Positions 44,951-54,217 of a DNA stretch of 64,000 nt are shown here, piece after piece. The stretch is taken from the NCBI GenBank assembly GCA_937902995.1, contig CALEKY010000109.1:1-64000 (forward strand), written 5' to 3'. Source of the DNA: an uncultured Sinobacteraceae bacterium. Lineage in GTDB: Bacteria > Pseudomonadota > Gammaproteobacteria > Steroidobacterales > Steroidobacteraceae. The number at the start of each line of letters is the position of its first letter. The stretch's first letter is position 1. The notes under the pieces are model-generated. The model saw only the letters and a list, made by a program, of their open reading frames with translations. It ran no database searches and had not been told where the DNA came from. The translations under genes and the position numbers were made by a program.

Positions 44951-47386
44951 ATGAAGCATTTCCTTATGCGCCGCAACACGCGAGGCTGGCTCACGATGGC
45001 GCCGGCACTGGTTGCGGGTTTGTCTGTGAGCACGATCGCGTTGGCGGCCGAGGATGAGGAGGGGAAGCTCGTTCTCGAGGAGGTCATCGTCTCGACGACC
45101 AAGTACCAGGAGGAGCTCGCCAATCAGCCGGTTTCGATTACTCAGTTCAACGCCGAGCAGCGCAATCTTACGGCGACCGCTTCGGCGACGGACATGTTCC
45201 GGCTGACGCCGGGCATCGAGATCTCGGATCGCGGCGTCACGATTCGCGGTATCGGTCGTAACACGGCGACGTCCACGCTGGGCACGACCGAGCCTGTCGC
45301 GTACTACGTCAACGGCTTTTACATGCCGGACTCGGGCGTGATCGGCGAGAACACGTTGATCGGCGGTAACGTGCAGATTCTTCGCGGCCCGCAAGGCACG
45401 CGCTACGGCACGAATGCCATCGGCGGTGCAGCAAATCTCATCAGCCGTCGGCCGACCGATACGTTCATGGGCGAGGCCTTGCTGGGCTACGGCAAGTTCG
45501 ACTGGAACACGCAGGGCGCAACGGTTTCCGGGCCGTTGAGCGACAACTACAAGTTCCGCGCTAGTGCCCAGCGCTTCAATCAACAGGAACGCACGCAGAA
45601 GAACGTCGGACCGGTGGAAGCCGGGTACGCCGTCGACAATCTCTACATCGAGGCACAGCTCGAAGGCCAGGTCACCGACAACCTGCATTTCTTGTTGCGT
45701 TCCAGCACGTTTGCTTACGACAACAAGCGCGGTTACACGGCGCCGGCGGTCTACAACAAGGCGGCGCCTTTCCAAGGCTCGAACATTCCGAACGTCACGT
45801 ACAACTACGACAAGGATCCGCCGAACCGGCCGTACACGATCGATGTGGATGTCGACGGCTACGACAAGCTGAAGAACAACCAGGTCCACATCCTGAACGT
45901 CGACTGGGATTTGGGCGCCACGTCGCTGTACTACGTCGGCGGCTATCAGGGTTACGTTGCCGAAGGCATGGGCGACTACGACGGAACTTCGCGCATCGGC
46001 TTCACGACCGGTCCGGGGAATCCGGGCGGCGCCATTCCGGACGGTATCTTCATCAGCACGTCGATCATCGACCGGTACCTCAACGACAACCATCGCCACT
46101 CGCACGAGCTGCGTTGGGAGAGCAACCCGGGCGGAGCCTTGGAATGGAACCTGGGGTTGTATTACGGGAAAGCGCACTACGATCAACGGTACGCGATCTC
46201 GAATCCGAATCAGCCGGAGCTCGCGAACCCGGTTTACCGTTTCTACAACGGTGCGGTTCAGGCCGGCGCACCGATCGCGCCGAATCCGGACCGCGATACG
46301 TACCGGCAGCACAATCTATTGGATACGAAGACGCAGGCAATCTTCGCGCAGATGACCTACGCCTTCACGGAAAAATTCCAAATGACTGCCGGTGCGCGCT
46401 ACACCGAAGACGTGAGCGACGGCACGAACGAATATTTCAGCTTCTACTGGGATACGTCCTTCACCGGAGACGTGACGCCGCTGGTCAATGGCGCACGCAC
46501 GGTCGTGAAAGACCACGAAGTCACGGGTCGCTTGGCCTTCGATTATCAGGCGACGGACAGCACCAATCTCTACTTCAGCGTTGCACGCGGTTCGAAGCCG
46601 AGCAGTATTTCGCTGGACAACATCGTGCCGGATCCGGCTCAGGGCGGGCGAAACAATATCGCCGGGCCGGAAGAGCTGATCGCGTACGAGCTCGGTTGGA
46701 AACAGTCGGTGGGCAATTTCTTCGCCACCGTGGCGTTGTTCTTCAACGACTACACGGACATGCAGATCCCGCTCACGGTGTATCTGCCGAATCCGATCAG
46801 CGGATTGGATAGCATCGCGGCAACGCGTTACGAGAACGTCGACGCCGAGATCTACGGCATCGAGATCGAAGGAACGTGGGAGCCCGTGCCCGGTGCTTGG
46901 TTCCGCGCGAACTACACTTACACCCACAGCGAATACACGGGCGTGCCTGGCTTGCTGGTCGACTCGGCGGATCCGACCATGCCGGATCCGAACGATCCGA
47001 CGCGAACGATTCGCAAGGAACAGAACATCGTCGGCAATCAGCTCGCGCGCTTGCCCGAGCACAAGGCGAGCTTGGCCGGTTACTACACCTGGGATTTCGC
47101 ACCCGGCTCGCTGATTCTCGGCGGCTACGTCTACTACGCCGGCGAGCGGTATTGGTCGGTCTTCAACACCGATACGTGGAAGATTGCCGGCTATACGGTG
47201 GCCAACGCCAGCGCCACGTGGCGTGCGCCGAACTACCGCTATGACGTGACCTTCAACGTCACGAATCTGATGGACAAGGAGTACGTCACAGCCATCTCGG
47301 TTGCCGGTCCGGACCTCGGCCTGGCGCGCACGAGATACCTCGGCGGCGAGCGCAATTACAACCTGCAGCTTCGACTGCGTTTCTAA
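44951..47386 (+). CDS. TonB-dependent outer-membrane receptor 2
   Basis: Outer-membrane receptor of 811 residues. The signal peptide ends TIALAAEDE. The plug shows VLEEVIVSTTKYQEELANQP and VQILRGPQGTRYGTNAIGGA; the barrel ends RYLGGERNYNLQLRLRF. A G-rich site (ACGGGGGC) precedes the ATG at 44951. The convergent neighbour is a thiolase. It lacks the TetR operator seen before receptor 1, so its ligand may differ. Confidence 0.92.
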   Translation: MKHFLMRRNTRGWLTMAPALVAGLSVSTIALAAEDEEGKLVLEEVIVSTTKYQEELANQPVSITQFNAEQRNLTATASATDMFRLTPGIEISDRGVTIRGIGRNTATSTLGTTEPVAYYVNGFYMPDSGVIGENTLIGGNVQILRGPQGTRYGTNAIGGAANLISRRPTDTFMGEALLGYGKFDWNTQGATVSGPLSDNYKFRASAQRFNQQERTQKNVGPVEAGYAVDNLYIEAQLEGQVTDNLHFLLRSSTFAYDNKRGYTAPAVYNKAAPFQGSNIPNVTYNYDKDPPNRPYTIDVDVDGYDKLKNNQVHILNVDWDLGATSLYYVGGYQGYVAEGMGDYDGTSRIGFTTGPGNPGGAIPDGIFISTSIIDRYLNDNHRHSHELRWESNPGGALEWNLGLYYGKAHYDQRYAISNPNQPELANPVYRFYNGAVQAGAPIAPNPDRDTYRQHNLLDTKTQAIFAQMTYAFTEKFQMTAGARYTEDVSDGTNEYFSFYWDTSFTGDVTPLVNGARTVVKDHEVTGRLAFDYQATDSTNLYFSVARGSKPSSISLDNIVPDPAQGGRNNIAGPEELIAYELGWKQSVGNFFATVALFFNDYTDMQIPLTVYLPNPISGLDSIAATRYENVDAEIYGIEIEGTWEPVPGAWFRANYTYTHSEYTGVPGLLVDSADPTMPDPNDPTRTIRKEQNIVGNQLARLPEHKASLAGYYTWDFAPGSLILGGYVYYAGERYWSVFNTDTWKIAGYTVANASATWRAPNYRYDVTFNVTNLMDKEYVTAISVAGPDLGLARTRYLGGERNYNLQLRLRF

Positions 47387-47399
47387 GCTAAAGGGCGTG

Positions 47400-47436
47400 G
47401 GCCGGCCCCAATTCTGGGGCCGGCCTTTTTCTTTTT
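47400..47436 (+). terminator. Rho-independent terminator of TonB receptor 2
   Basis: GGCCGGCCCC and its exact complement around AATTCT, followed by TTTTTCTTTTT. It lies between convergent genes. Confidence 0.93.
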
Positions 47437-47479
47437 CGGCGGCAGGTGCGCTCGAGGCGCGACCTGCTCGAGATACCAC

Positions 47480-48637
47480 TCACACTCGCTCGAGAATCGT
47501 CGCGATGCCCTGACCGCCGCCGATGCACTGGGTCGCGAGCGCATAGCGCTTACCTTCGCGCTTCAACAGTTGTGCCGCCTTGGCGGTAATGCGCGCTCCG
47601 GTCGCGCCGAGCGGATGGCCGAGCGCAATCGCGCCGCCGTCGATATTCGCTTTCTCGAACGGGATCTGGAGCTCGCGAAGACAGGCGACTGCTTGGCTCG
47701 CAAAAGCTTCGTTGATCTCGACGATGTCGATGTCGGCGATGGACAGGCCGGCACGAGCAAGCGCTTTGCGCGTCGCGGGCACCGGACCCATGCCCATGAA
47801 TTCCGGCTCGCAACCGGCGACTGCAACGGCGCGGATGCGTGCGAGCACATCGAGACCGTGCGCCTCGGCGAACCGCTCTGACGTCACGAGCACAGCCGAT
47901 GCACCGTCGGTGAGCGGAGAAGAAGTACCGGCCGTGACGGTGCCGTTCGCGTCGAAGGCAGGTTTGAGTGCGGCCAAGCCTTCGAGCGATGTCTGCGGGC
48001 GCAGGCAACCGTCGGCATCGACGACGCCTTGGGGCGTCGTGACCGGCACCAACTCAGCTGCGAGTCGGCCTCCCGTGAATGCGGCAGCCGCCTTTTGTTG
48101 GGACGCGAGAGCGAACTGTTCCTGTTGTCTGCGTGAGACGTCGAATTTCGCGGCGACATTCTCCGCCGTGCGACCCATCGTGATGTAGGCCTCGATTTGA
48201 AGCTCGGCATCTGGCGCGTTGAGGCTCTTGAAGCGCGGATTCGGAGAGAAATTGAAGCCGCCCTGGGGAACGCGCGTCATCGACTCGACGCCTGCGCAAA
48301 TGAATGCATCGCCCGCGCCGACCGCGATCTGGCCGGCTGCGTAGTGAATGGCGCTCATCGATGAGCCGCAGAACCGATTGATCGTCACGCCGCCGGTTTC
48401 GAGCGGGAGCCCGGCGAGTAGGGAAGCGATGCGCGCAATGTTGTTGCCCTGCTGCGCTTCGGGGTATGCGCAGCCCATCACCACGTCTTCTATCAATGCA
48501 GGATCGATCCTCGTGCGCTCGATGAGACCGCGTAATGCGACGGCGGCGAGATCGTCCGGCCTCACATCGACCAAACGGCCTTTCTTAGCGAAATGAAAGG
48601 GAGTACGGACGAATCCGGCTATGACTGCATTGCTCAT
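47480..48637 (-). CDS. Thiolase (acetyl-CoA acyltransferase)
   Basis: Thiolase of 385 residues that cleaves or forms 3-ketoacyl-CoA. The acyl-accepting Cys is C90 in NRFCGSSMSAIH; the other active-site residues are H341 in GHPLGATGAR and C371 in QCIGGGQG. GLEGLAALKPAFDANG-type sequence near the middle is typical of FadA-like enzymes. It is probably the thiolytic step for products of the hydroxyacyl-CoA dehydrogenases elsewhere in the window. Upstream (48650-48685) lies an imperfect inverted repeat centred on CATATG. Confidence 0.92.
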   Translation of the reverse strand: MSNAVIAGFVRTPFHFAKKGRLVDVRPDDLAAVALRGLIERTRIDPALIEDVVMGCAYPEAQQGNNIARIASLLAGLPLETGGVTINRFCGSSMSAIHYAAGQIAVGAGDAFICAGVESMTRVPQGGFNFSPNPRFKSLNAPDAELQIEAYITMGRTAENVAAKFDVSRRQQEQFALASQQKAAAAFTGGRLAAELVPVTTPQGVVDADGCLRPQTSLEGLAALKPAFDANGTVTAGTSSPLTDGASAVLVTSERFAEAHGLDVLARIRAVAVAGCEPEFMGMGPVPATRKALARAGLSIADIDIVEINEAFASQAVACLRELQIPFEKANIDGGAIALGHPLGATGARITAKAAQLLKREGKRYALATQCIGGGQGIATILERV

Positions 48638-48652
48638 GTGCGCGCTCGTTAG

Positions 48653-48681
48653 ATGATAGTGATCATATGACGATCATCATA
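48653..48681. promoter_or_regulatory. Imperfect inverted repeat upstream of the thiolase gene
   Basis: ATGATAGTGATCAT and ATGACGATCATCAT, meeting at CATATG, 16 bp and more upstream of the thiolase start. AT-rich for the region. A regulator site is plausible; the regulator is unknown. Confidence 0.35.
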
Positions 48682-48720
48682 CATACCGAGGACGAAGAAT
48701 CAATAAGGGGCAGCAGTATC

Positions 48721-48891
48721 GGGAAACGGGAAACGGGAAACGGGAAAGGGGAAGGAGGGAAGGAGGGAAGGAGGGAGGGGCGCTGCGCGCCCAACCACTC
48801 ACGACTCGCTACTCACGACTCACGAAGGGAAAAGGGAAAGGGGAAAAGGGAAAGGGCAGCAACCAGCCTGCCTCACGAATCACGAGTCACA
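48721..48891. repeat. Dispersed intergenic word repeat, copy 2 (largest)
   Basis: Starts with GGGAAAC units, then GGAGGGAA units, GGGGCGCTGCGCGCCC, ACTCACG words, more GGGAAA words, and ends TCACGAATCACGAGTCAC. The core order matches copy 1 (4308-4369). The last unit runs into the GST gene on the minus strand and encodes its final VTRDS and stop. Confidence 0.8.
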
Positions 48892-49484
48892 TCCTTCTCC
48901 CTCGCACGCGCAAACGCCGGGCGCGAGATACAGCGCTGGACGTACTGCTCCAACTGCGGAGTTCTCTGGCTGCTCAAGAGCGGCGAATCCATGAACATCG
49001 CGAAGGCTGCGGCGTAGAGCGGATCTGCCAGCGTAAAACGTTCGCCGGCAATGTAAGGCTGAGAGGCGAGGCGTGCGTTGATGAAATCCATGGCCTCGTC
49101 CGAGTCCACCCAGGCGGCCGAGCCGCGCGGAACCTGCATTTGCATGAACTTGGACATGAACGCAGGTTCCATCACACCGCAGTAATACGCGAGCATCGTC
49201 AGCAGACTGCCGCGCATCGGGTCGTCGACGGCCGCGCCCAATCCGGCTTCCGGGAACTTGTCCGCCAAATAGAGTGCGATCGCGGCTTGCTCGAAGACTA
49301 CGCGGTCGCCGTCCTTCAGCACCGGGACCTTCCCATGCGGATGCGGATTGCGTGGATCGATGGCTCCGCTTCCGTCGCCGCGACGAATGGACACGTACTC
49401 GATCTGATAGGGGACGCCCAGTTCCTCTAGCATCCACAAGGCGTTTCCGGAACGCGAGCGGGGAGCGTGAATGAGCGTCAGCAT
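48873..49484 (-). CDS. Glutathione S-transferase
   Basis: GST of 203 residues. The thioredoxin-like N-domain begins MLTLIHAPRSRSGNALWMLE and has the cis-proline region GKVPVLKDGDRVVFEQAAI; the helical C-domain has AGERFTLADPLYAAAFAM. GAGGAG lies six bases before the ATG at 49484, which rules out the much longer frame. The C-terminal VTRDS and stop codon are encoded by an intergenic repeat. Role unknown: detoxification or isomerase activity on an electrophile. Confidence 0.88.
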   Translation of the reverse strand: MLTLIHAPRSRSGNALWMLEELGVPYQIEYVSIRRGDGSGAIDPRNPHPHGKVPVLKDGDRVVFEQAAIALYLADKFPEAGLGAAVDDPMRGSLLTMLAYYCGVMEPAFMSKFMQMQVPRGSAAWVDSDEAMDFINARLASQPYIAGERFTLADPLYAAAFAMFMDSPLLSSQRTPQLEQYVQRCISRPAFARAREKDVTRDS

Positions 49485-49553
49485 GTTTTTCTCCTCGAGC
49501 GTGAGGTTGCGAAGCGCCGCGAAACCGAGCGCTTCATTCGTTAGAATGCGAGG

Positions 49554-50327
49554 ATGCGTATAGCCACTTTCAACGTCAACAGCATCAATGCGCGGCTGCC
49601 TCATGTGCTGCGCTGGCTCGAGCAAACGTCTCCTGACATCGTGTGTCTGCAGGAGCTCAAGACGCCGCAAGAGAAATTTCCCGAGGCTGAGATTCGAGCC
49701 GCCGGTTACGGCGCGATCTGGCACGGCCAGAAAAGCTACAACGGTGTCGCCATTCTCGCTCGCAACGAAGATCCGGTGGAGATTTGTCGGGCCTTGCCGG
49801 GCGACCCGGAAGACACGCACAGTCGTTACATCGAGGCGACAGCGAAGGGCATCCTGATCGGTTGCTTGTATCTGCCGAACGGCAATCCTGCGCCGGGCCC
49901 CAAGTTCGACTACAAGCTGCGGTGGATGCAGCGGCTGACGACCCATGCCGCGCAGCTCATTGGTCGCGACATGCCCGTCGTGCTTGCGGGCGATTACAAC
50001 GTGATTCCCACCGAGATCGACGTGTACAAACCCGAGCGCTGGGTGAACGATGCGCTATTTCGCATCGAGACCCGCGAGGCGTTTCAGCAGCTCGTCGCAC
50101 AAGGCTGGACGGATGCGCTTCGCCATTTGTATCCCGACGAAGTGATCTACACGTATTGGGACTACTTCCGCGACGCCTACAAGCGCAACGCCGGGATGCG
50201 CATCGATCACCTGCTGCTCAATTCGACCGCCGCCAAGCATCTCGTTGCCGCCGGCGTCGACCGCGACGTACGCGGCTGGGAAAGAGCCAGCGACCATGCG
50301 CCCGTGTGGATCGAGCTGAACGTGTAG
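49554..50327 (+). CDS. xthA: Exodeoxyribonuclease III
   Basis: AP endonuclease/3'-exonuclease of 257 residues for base-excision repair. Motifs: MRIATFNVNSINARL, CLQELK (metal-binding Glu), GDYNVIPTEIDVY, and the C-terminal RIDHLLLN and SDHAPVW (catalytic Asp-His). Divergent from the GST gene by 69 bp. A word repeat lies directly after its stop. Confidence 0.95.
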   Translation: MRIATFNVNSINARLPHVLRWLEQTSPDIVCLQELKTPQEKFPEAEIRAAGYGAIWHGQKSYNGVAILARNEDPVEICRALPGDPEDTHSRYIEATAKGILIGCLYLPNGNPAPGPKFDYKLRWMQRLTTHAAQLIGRDMPVVLAGDYNVIPTEIDVYKPERWVNDALFRIETREAFQQLVAQGWTDALRHLYPDEVIYTYWDYFRDAYKRNAGMRIDHLLLNSTAAKHLVAAGVDRDVRGWERASDHAPVWIELNV

Positions 50328-50339
50328 GGCCTGAGGCGT

Positions 50340-50470
50340 GGGACTCGGAGCTTGGGCGAGAAGAGCGAGTTCGGGCACCTTCCACTCAACATTCACTACT
50401 CACCATTCACCCTGCGAATCACGAATCACGGCGCCCTTCGCTATCGACTGTCGACTTTCAACTATCGCCT
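50340..50470. repeat. Dispersed intergenic word repeat, copy 3
   Basis: Between convergent xthA and the efflux gene. It contains ATTCACTACTCACCATTCAC, CGAATCACGAATCACGG and then TCGACTTTCAACTATCG words. The last part runs into the 3' end of the outer-membrane factor gene and encodes its GDS and stop. Confidence 0.7.
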
Positions 50471-51930
50471 GAACCCCATCCTCCGCCCAGCGCCTTGCAC
50501 AACGCGATGAATCGTACGCCAAGTTGCGTCGTGCTCTCGCTGTACGCGCGCTGTGCCTGTAGCAGCGTGCGGCGCGCATCGAGGTCGACGAGATAGTCGA
50601 CGAGGCCGTGTTCGTAACGAATGTGCGCGATGTCATACGCTTCGCGGCTTGCGCGCACGAGCTCGGCGAGCTCGCTGTTGCGTCGTTGTTCTGAGATGAA
50701 TGCGTCGAGCGTATTCTCGACCTCATGCCAAGCGGCAAGCACCGTGCGCTGATAGTCCACCGCAGCCTGTTGTTGTTGAAGTTTGCGAAGCTCCACGACG
50801 GAGCGCAGCCGGCCGCCCTGAAACAACGGCAGGCTCAACGTCGGACCGACGGTCCACTGGCGAGCGCCCCATTCGGTGAAGTCAGAAGCATCGAGCGATT
50901 GATGCACGAAGCTGCCCGTCAGGGAGAACCGCGGATACAGGTCTGCGACGGCAATACCGATCTCAGCAGTCGCAGCCTGTAAGCGCGCCTCGGCGCGGCG
51001 AATGTCGGGCCGGCGACGCGCAAGTTCGGAAGGAATGCCGGCCGAGGCGATCGTCGGTACGGCTGGCATGGACGGATTCTCGCGCAAGAGCTCGTTCAAC
51101 GCGCGAGGCGGTTCGCCGACGAGAAGCGCAAGCGCATTCTGTAGCACCGCTTCTTGATGTTCGAGCGCAGGGATGAGTGCGCGGCTGTTCGCGAGCTGCG
51201 CCTGCTGAACGCTGAGCTCGAGGCTCGTTACCAATCCGCCCTCGGTGCGATGACGGGTCAGCTCGACCTGGTCGATGCCTGCAGCAACGTCTTCGCGCGC
51301 AATGCGCAATTGGTCGCGTACCCCGGCGAGCTCGAAGTAAAGCCGTGCGACTTCGGCAATGACCGTGAGCTCGGCGTCATGCAGGTCCTCGCGGCTTGCT
51401 GCGAACGACGCGTCAGTGGATTCGACGATGCGGCGAACGCGTCCCCAGAGATCGAGCTCCCATGAAGCATCGAACCCCGCTTGATAAAGACCGAACGGTT
51501 CTGCCAGCGCCTGAATGATGCGATCGCGATCTGCGCCGGGCGGAGCGACGATCTCGATGAGACGCGTGTTGATTCCGTGCTCGCTCTGACGCTCGCGCCG
51601 ATACACGCCGTTGGCGGCAATTCCCGGCCAGCGCTCGCCAGCCGCGATCGCTCGTTGCGCGCGGCTTGCGGCCACTCGCAAAGTCGCCAACCTCAAGTCG
51701 AGGTTGTGGTTGCGGGCGCGCTCGATCAGCTCGTTCAAACGGGCGTCGCCTAGCGCCGTCCACCAATCTCCCGTCAGCACATCGGCGTCGATTGCGGCTG
51801 CGCCAATCGGTGTTGCGGGTTGTTCCCAGCGTTCGGGCAGCTTCGGCGCCGGTTGCTCGAAGTCGGGGCCGACTGCACACGACGCACACAGAATCGAAAC
51901 GGCAGAGGCGAGAAAGCAAGAGCGACGCAT
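50458..51930 (-). CDS. Outer-membrane efflux factor (NodT/TolC-type lipoprotein)
   Basis: RND/ABC-type outer-membrane channel of 490 residues. The lipobox is CASC after MRRSCFLASAVSIL, and AVGPDFEQPAPKLPERW is the typical start of NodT-family proteins. Two OEP repeats follow (ARNHNLDLRLATLRVAASRA; AGIPSELARRRPDIRRAEAR). It lies 14 bp after the second ABC permease, so it completes a four-part export system (adaptor, ATPase, permeases, outer channel). The ATG at 51930 opens on the lipoprotein signal; the longer frame is not used. Confidence 0.9.
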   Translation of the reverse strand: MRRSCFLASAVSILCASCAVGPDFEQPAPKLPERWEQPATPIGAAAIDADVLTGDWWTALGDARLNELIERARNHNLDLRLATLRVAASRAQRAIAAGERWPGIAANGVYRRERQSEHGINTRLIEIVAPPGADRDRIIQALAEPFGLYQAGFDASWELDLWGRVRRIVESTDASFAASREDLHDAELTVIAEVARLYFELAGVRDQLRIAREDVAAGIDQVELTRHRTEGGLVTSLELSVQQAQLANSRALIPALEHQEAVLQNALALLVGEPPRALNELLRENPSMPAVPTIASAGIPSELARRRPDIRRAEARLQAATAEIGIAVADLYPRFSLTGSFVHQSLDASDFTEWGARQWTVGPTLSLPLFQGGRLRSVVELRKLQQQQAAVDYQRTVLAAWHEVENTLDAFISEQRRNSELAELVRASREAYDIAHIRYEHGLVDYLVDLDARRTLLQAQRAYSESTTQLGVRFIALCKALGGGWGSGDS

Positions 51931-51944
51931 GACGACCTCGCGAA

Positions 51945-53063
51945 TCAGGTCAGCCGGTGCCGAAACAGCCATGAAGCGGTCGGCAGGGTGATGGCGGCGA
52001 TGACGACGAGCGGCCACATTTGATGAACGAGCACATCGAATCCCGCGCCCTCGAGATAGATTCGACGGACCATCTCGATGGCGTAACGGAGCGGATTGGC
52101 GAGCGTGATGTACTGCAGCGCATCCGGCATGTTGTCGATGGCGGATGCAAGTCCCGACAGCAGCATCATCGGCATCAACAATACGAACGAATACAGCATG
52201 GCTTGTTGCATCGTGAGCGAGAACGCCGAGACCGCCAGACCGATCCCGACGCAGGCCGTCGTGAACAACAGCAAGGCGGAGTAAAGCGTCACGAGCGAAC
52301 CTTGGAAGGGGATTCCGAACCAATATCTCGCGATGAGGAGCACGATCGTCGCTTGGGTAATGCCGATCAGAATGGGCGGGATGGCCTTGCCGACCAGAAT
52401 CTCGCCCGGACGCAATGGCGTGACGAGCAATTGATCGAACGTGCCTTGCTCGCGCTCGCGTGCAACAGAGAGGGCTGCGAGCATGAGCGTTTGCAGCATC
52501 GTGAGCGCCGCAATGAGTGTGGGAATCATGTACCAACGCGTCTCGAGCGTCGGGTTGTACCAGGCTCGGGTTTCGACCCGCAATGGAGCGTCGGGAAGGT
52601 CATGCTCACGATTCCAAGCCGCATTGAAGCGTTCGACGACGGCGGCAACGTAGCTCGCAGCGACCCCGGCGGTGTTGGAGTTGCGACCGTCGGTGATGAC
52701 CTGAACGACGGCGCCGCGACCCGAAAGCATGTTGCGTTCGAAGTCGTCGGGAATCTGGACGACGAGAATGGCGCGTTTCGTACCGATGACATCGGAGATT
52801 TGATTCGCATTGTGCAAGTCGACAACGCGTTCGAACACAGGTGAACCGTCGAGCTGCGCGACGAATCGGGCAGAGGCGGCGCTGCGATCCTGGTCGAGCA
52901 GCGCATACGGCACTTCGTTCAAGTCGAACGTGGCCGCATAGCCGAACAACAGAGATTGCAACAGCACGGGCAGGAACAGCACGATGCGGCTGCGCGGATC
53001 TTTGACGACGGCCACGAGCTCTTTCTTGATCAGGACGACAGTCCGATACAGAGCGGCGCTCAT
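51945..53063 (-). CDS. ybhR: ABC-2 type permease (YbhR-like)
   Basis: Membrane subunit of 372 residues with one N-terminal helix, a large periplasmic domain (about 45-180) and five C-terminal helices. The conserved block is AREREQGTFDQLLVTPLRPGE. It overlaps the preceding permease gene (ATG within its stop). The two permeases should pair with the double ATPase encoded upstream. Confidence 0.9.
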   Translation of the reverse strand: MSAALYRTVVLIKKELVAVVKDPRSRIVLFLPVLLQSLLFGYAATFDLNEVPYALLDQDRSAASARFVAQLDGSPVFERVVDLHNANQISDVIGTKRAILVVQIPDDFERNMLSGRGAVVQVITDGRNSNTAGVAASYVAAVVERFNAAWNREHDLPDAPLRVETRAWYNPTLETRWYMIPTLIAALTMLQTLMLAALSVAREREQGTFDQLLVTPLRPGEILVGKAIPPILIGITQATIVLLIARYWFGIPFQGSLVTLYSALLLFTTACVGIGLAVSAFSLTMQQAMLYSFVLLMPMMLLSGLASAIDNMPDALQYITLANPLRYAIEMVRRIYLEGAGFDVLVHQMWPLVVIAAITLPTASWLFRHRLT

Positions 53064-54217
53064 GCGAGCTCCTTACGGGTGTTCGCTCTCGCGGCAACGA
53101 GGAGGATGACCGCGACGACGCTCAGCGCCGCGATGTCGCGCACGAGAAGAGGTGCCACGTTACCCGCCAAGAACAGCGTTTGGAGCGCCTCCACGTAGTA
53201 TGTCGCCGGTAATACGCGGCTGATCGCGCGGATGACGCTCGGCACGCTGTGCAGATCGAAAATGAAGCCGGAGAGCATCAAGGCCGGCAGAAAGCTGACG
53301 ATGAGTGCGACCTGGCAGGCGAGGAACTGATTCTTGAGCGCAGCAGAGATGAGCAGCCCGAGTCCCAGCGAAACGAGCAGATAGATCATCGACGTGAACA
53401 CGATCAGCGCGAGCGAGCCGCGAATCGGCACGAAGAACAGAAATTTGGCGGAAAGCAGGCACAGCACGAGTCCGCCGAGTCCGACGACGAAGTAGGGAAC
53501 GAGCTTCGCGATGACGATTTCGGTCGAGTTGACCGGTGTGACGAAGAGCGCCTCGAGCGTGCCGCGCTCCCATTCCCTGGCCATCACGAGCGATGTGAGC
53601 AACGCGCCGTTGAGCGTCATGATGACCACGACGAGGCCCGGCACGAGAAAGAAGCGGCTGTTGTTCGCCTCATTGAACCATTGCCGGGACTCGATGGTGA
53701 TGGGCGGGGCGGCGCGGTTCATCTCGCCGGCAGCGATCCGTTTCGCGCTCCACTGCGCAATAGCGCCTTGCGCAAACGCTTCGAGCGCACGCGCGCGATT
53801 CGGATCCGTGCCGTGCAGCAGGACCTGAACGACTGCATCGCCTCGCGCCAGGTTCCGCGAGAAATCGGAGCGCAAGTACACGATGGCGTCGACATCTCCT
53901 GCACGCATCAGATCGATGGCTTGATTCAGCGACACGAGCGGAACGGGAGCGAAGTAGGGCGAGAGATAGAACCCGGCAAGGACGTTTTGAGCGGTCGGCG
54001 ACGGATCTTCCGTCACGAGGGCAACAGGTGCATCCCTCACATCGAACGAGAGGCCGTAACCGAAGAGCAGGATCAAGAGCAATGGCAGGAACAAGCCGAC
54101 CATCACATTGCTCTTGTCGCGCACGAGCTGGCGAGCCTCCTTGCGGATCAGGGCGACGAGCCGCTGCTTGGAGACGCCGCGTCGGTGCTCGGACGCCGAT
54201 AGGCTTTCGGCGCTCAT
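53060..54217 (-). CDS. ybhS: ABC-2 type permease (YbhS-like)
   Basis: Membrane subunit of 385 residues with the same layout as its neighbour: N-terminal helix (VMVGLFLPLLLILLFGYG), periplasmic domain, then five helices with AREWERGTLEALFVTPVNST. The ATG at 54217 overlaps the ATPase stop (ATGA). The long upstream frame is only the shadow of the ATPase gene. Confidence 0.9.
   Translation of the reverse strand: MSAESLSASEHRRGVSKQRLVALIRKEARQLVRDKSNVMVGLFLPLLLILLFGYGLSFDVRDAPVALVTEDPSPTAQNVLAGFYLSPYFAPVPLVSLNQAIDLMRAGDVDAIVYLRSDFSRNLARGDAVVQVLLHGTDPNRARALEAFAQGAIAQWSAKRIAAGEMNRAAPPITIESRQWFNEANNSRFFLVPGLVVVIMTLNGALLTSLVMAREWERGTLEALFVTPVNSTEIVIAKLVPYFVVGLGGLVLCLLSAKFLFFVPIRGSLALIVFTSMIYLLVSLGLGLLISAALKNQFLACQVALIVSFLPALMLSGFIFDLHSVPSVIRAISRVLPATYYVEALQTLFLAGNVAPLLVRDIAALSVVAVILLVAARANTRKELA

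Noticed and set aside
48721..48891. Possible CRISPR array or VNTR
   Set aside because: Units are short, of several kinds and imperfect; there are no regular unique spacers and no cas genes.
49485..49946. N-terminal extension of the GST at 48873
   Set aside because: It overlaps xthA on the other strand; the GST fold starts at 49484 with a good ribosome site.
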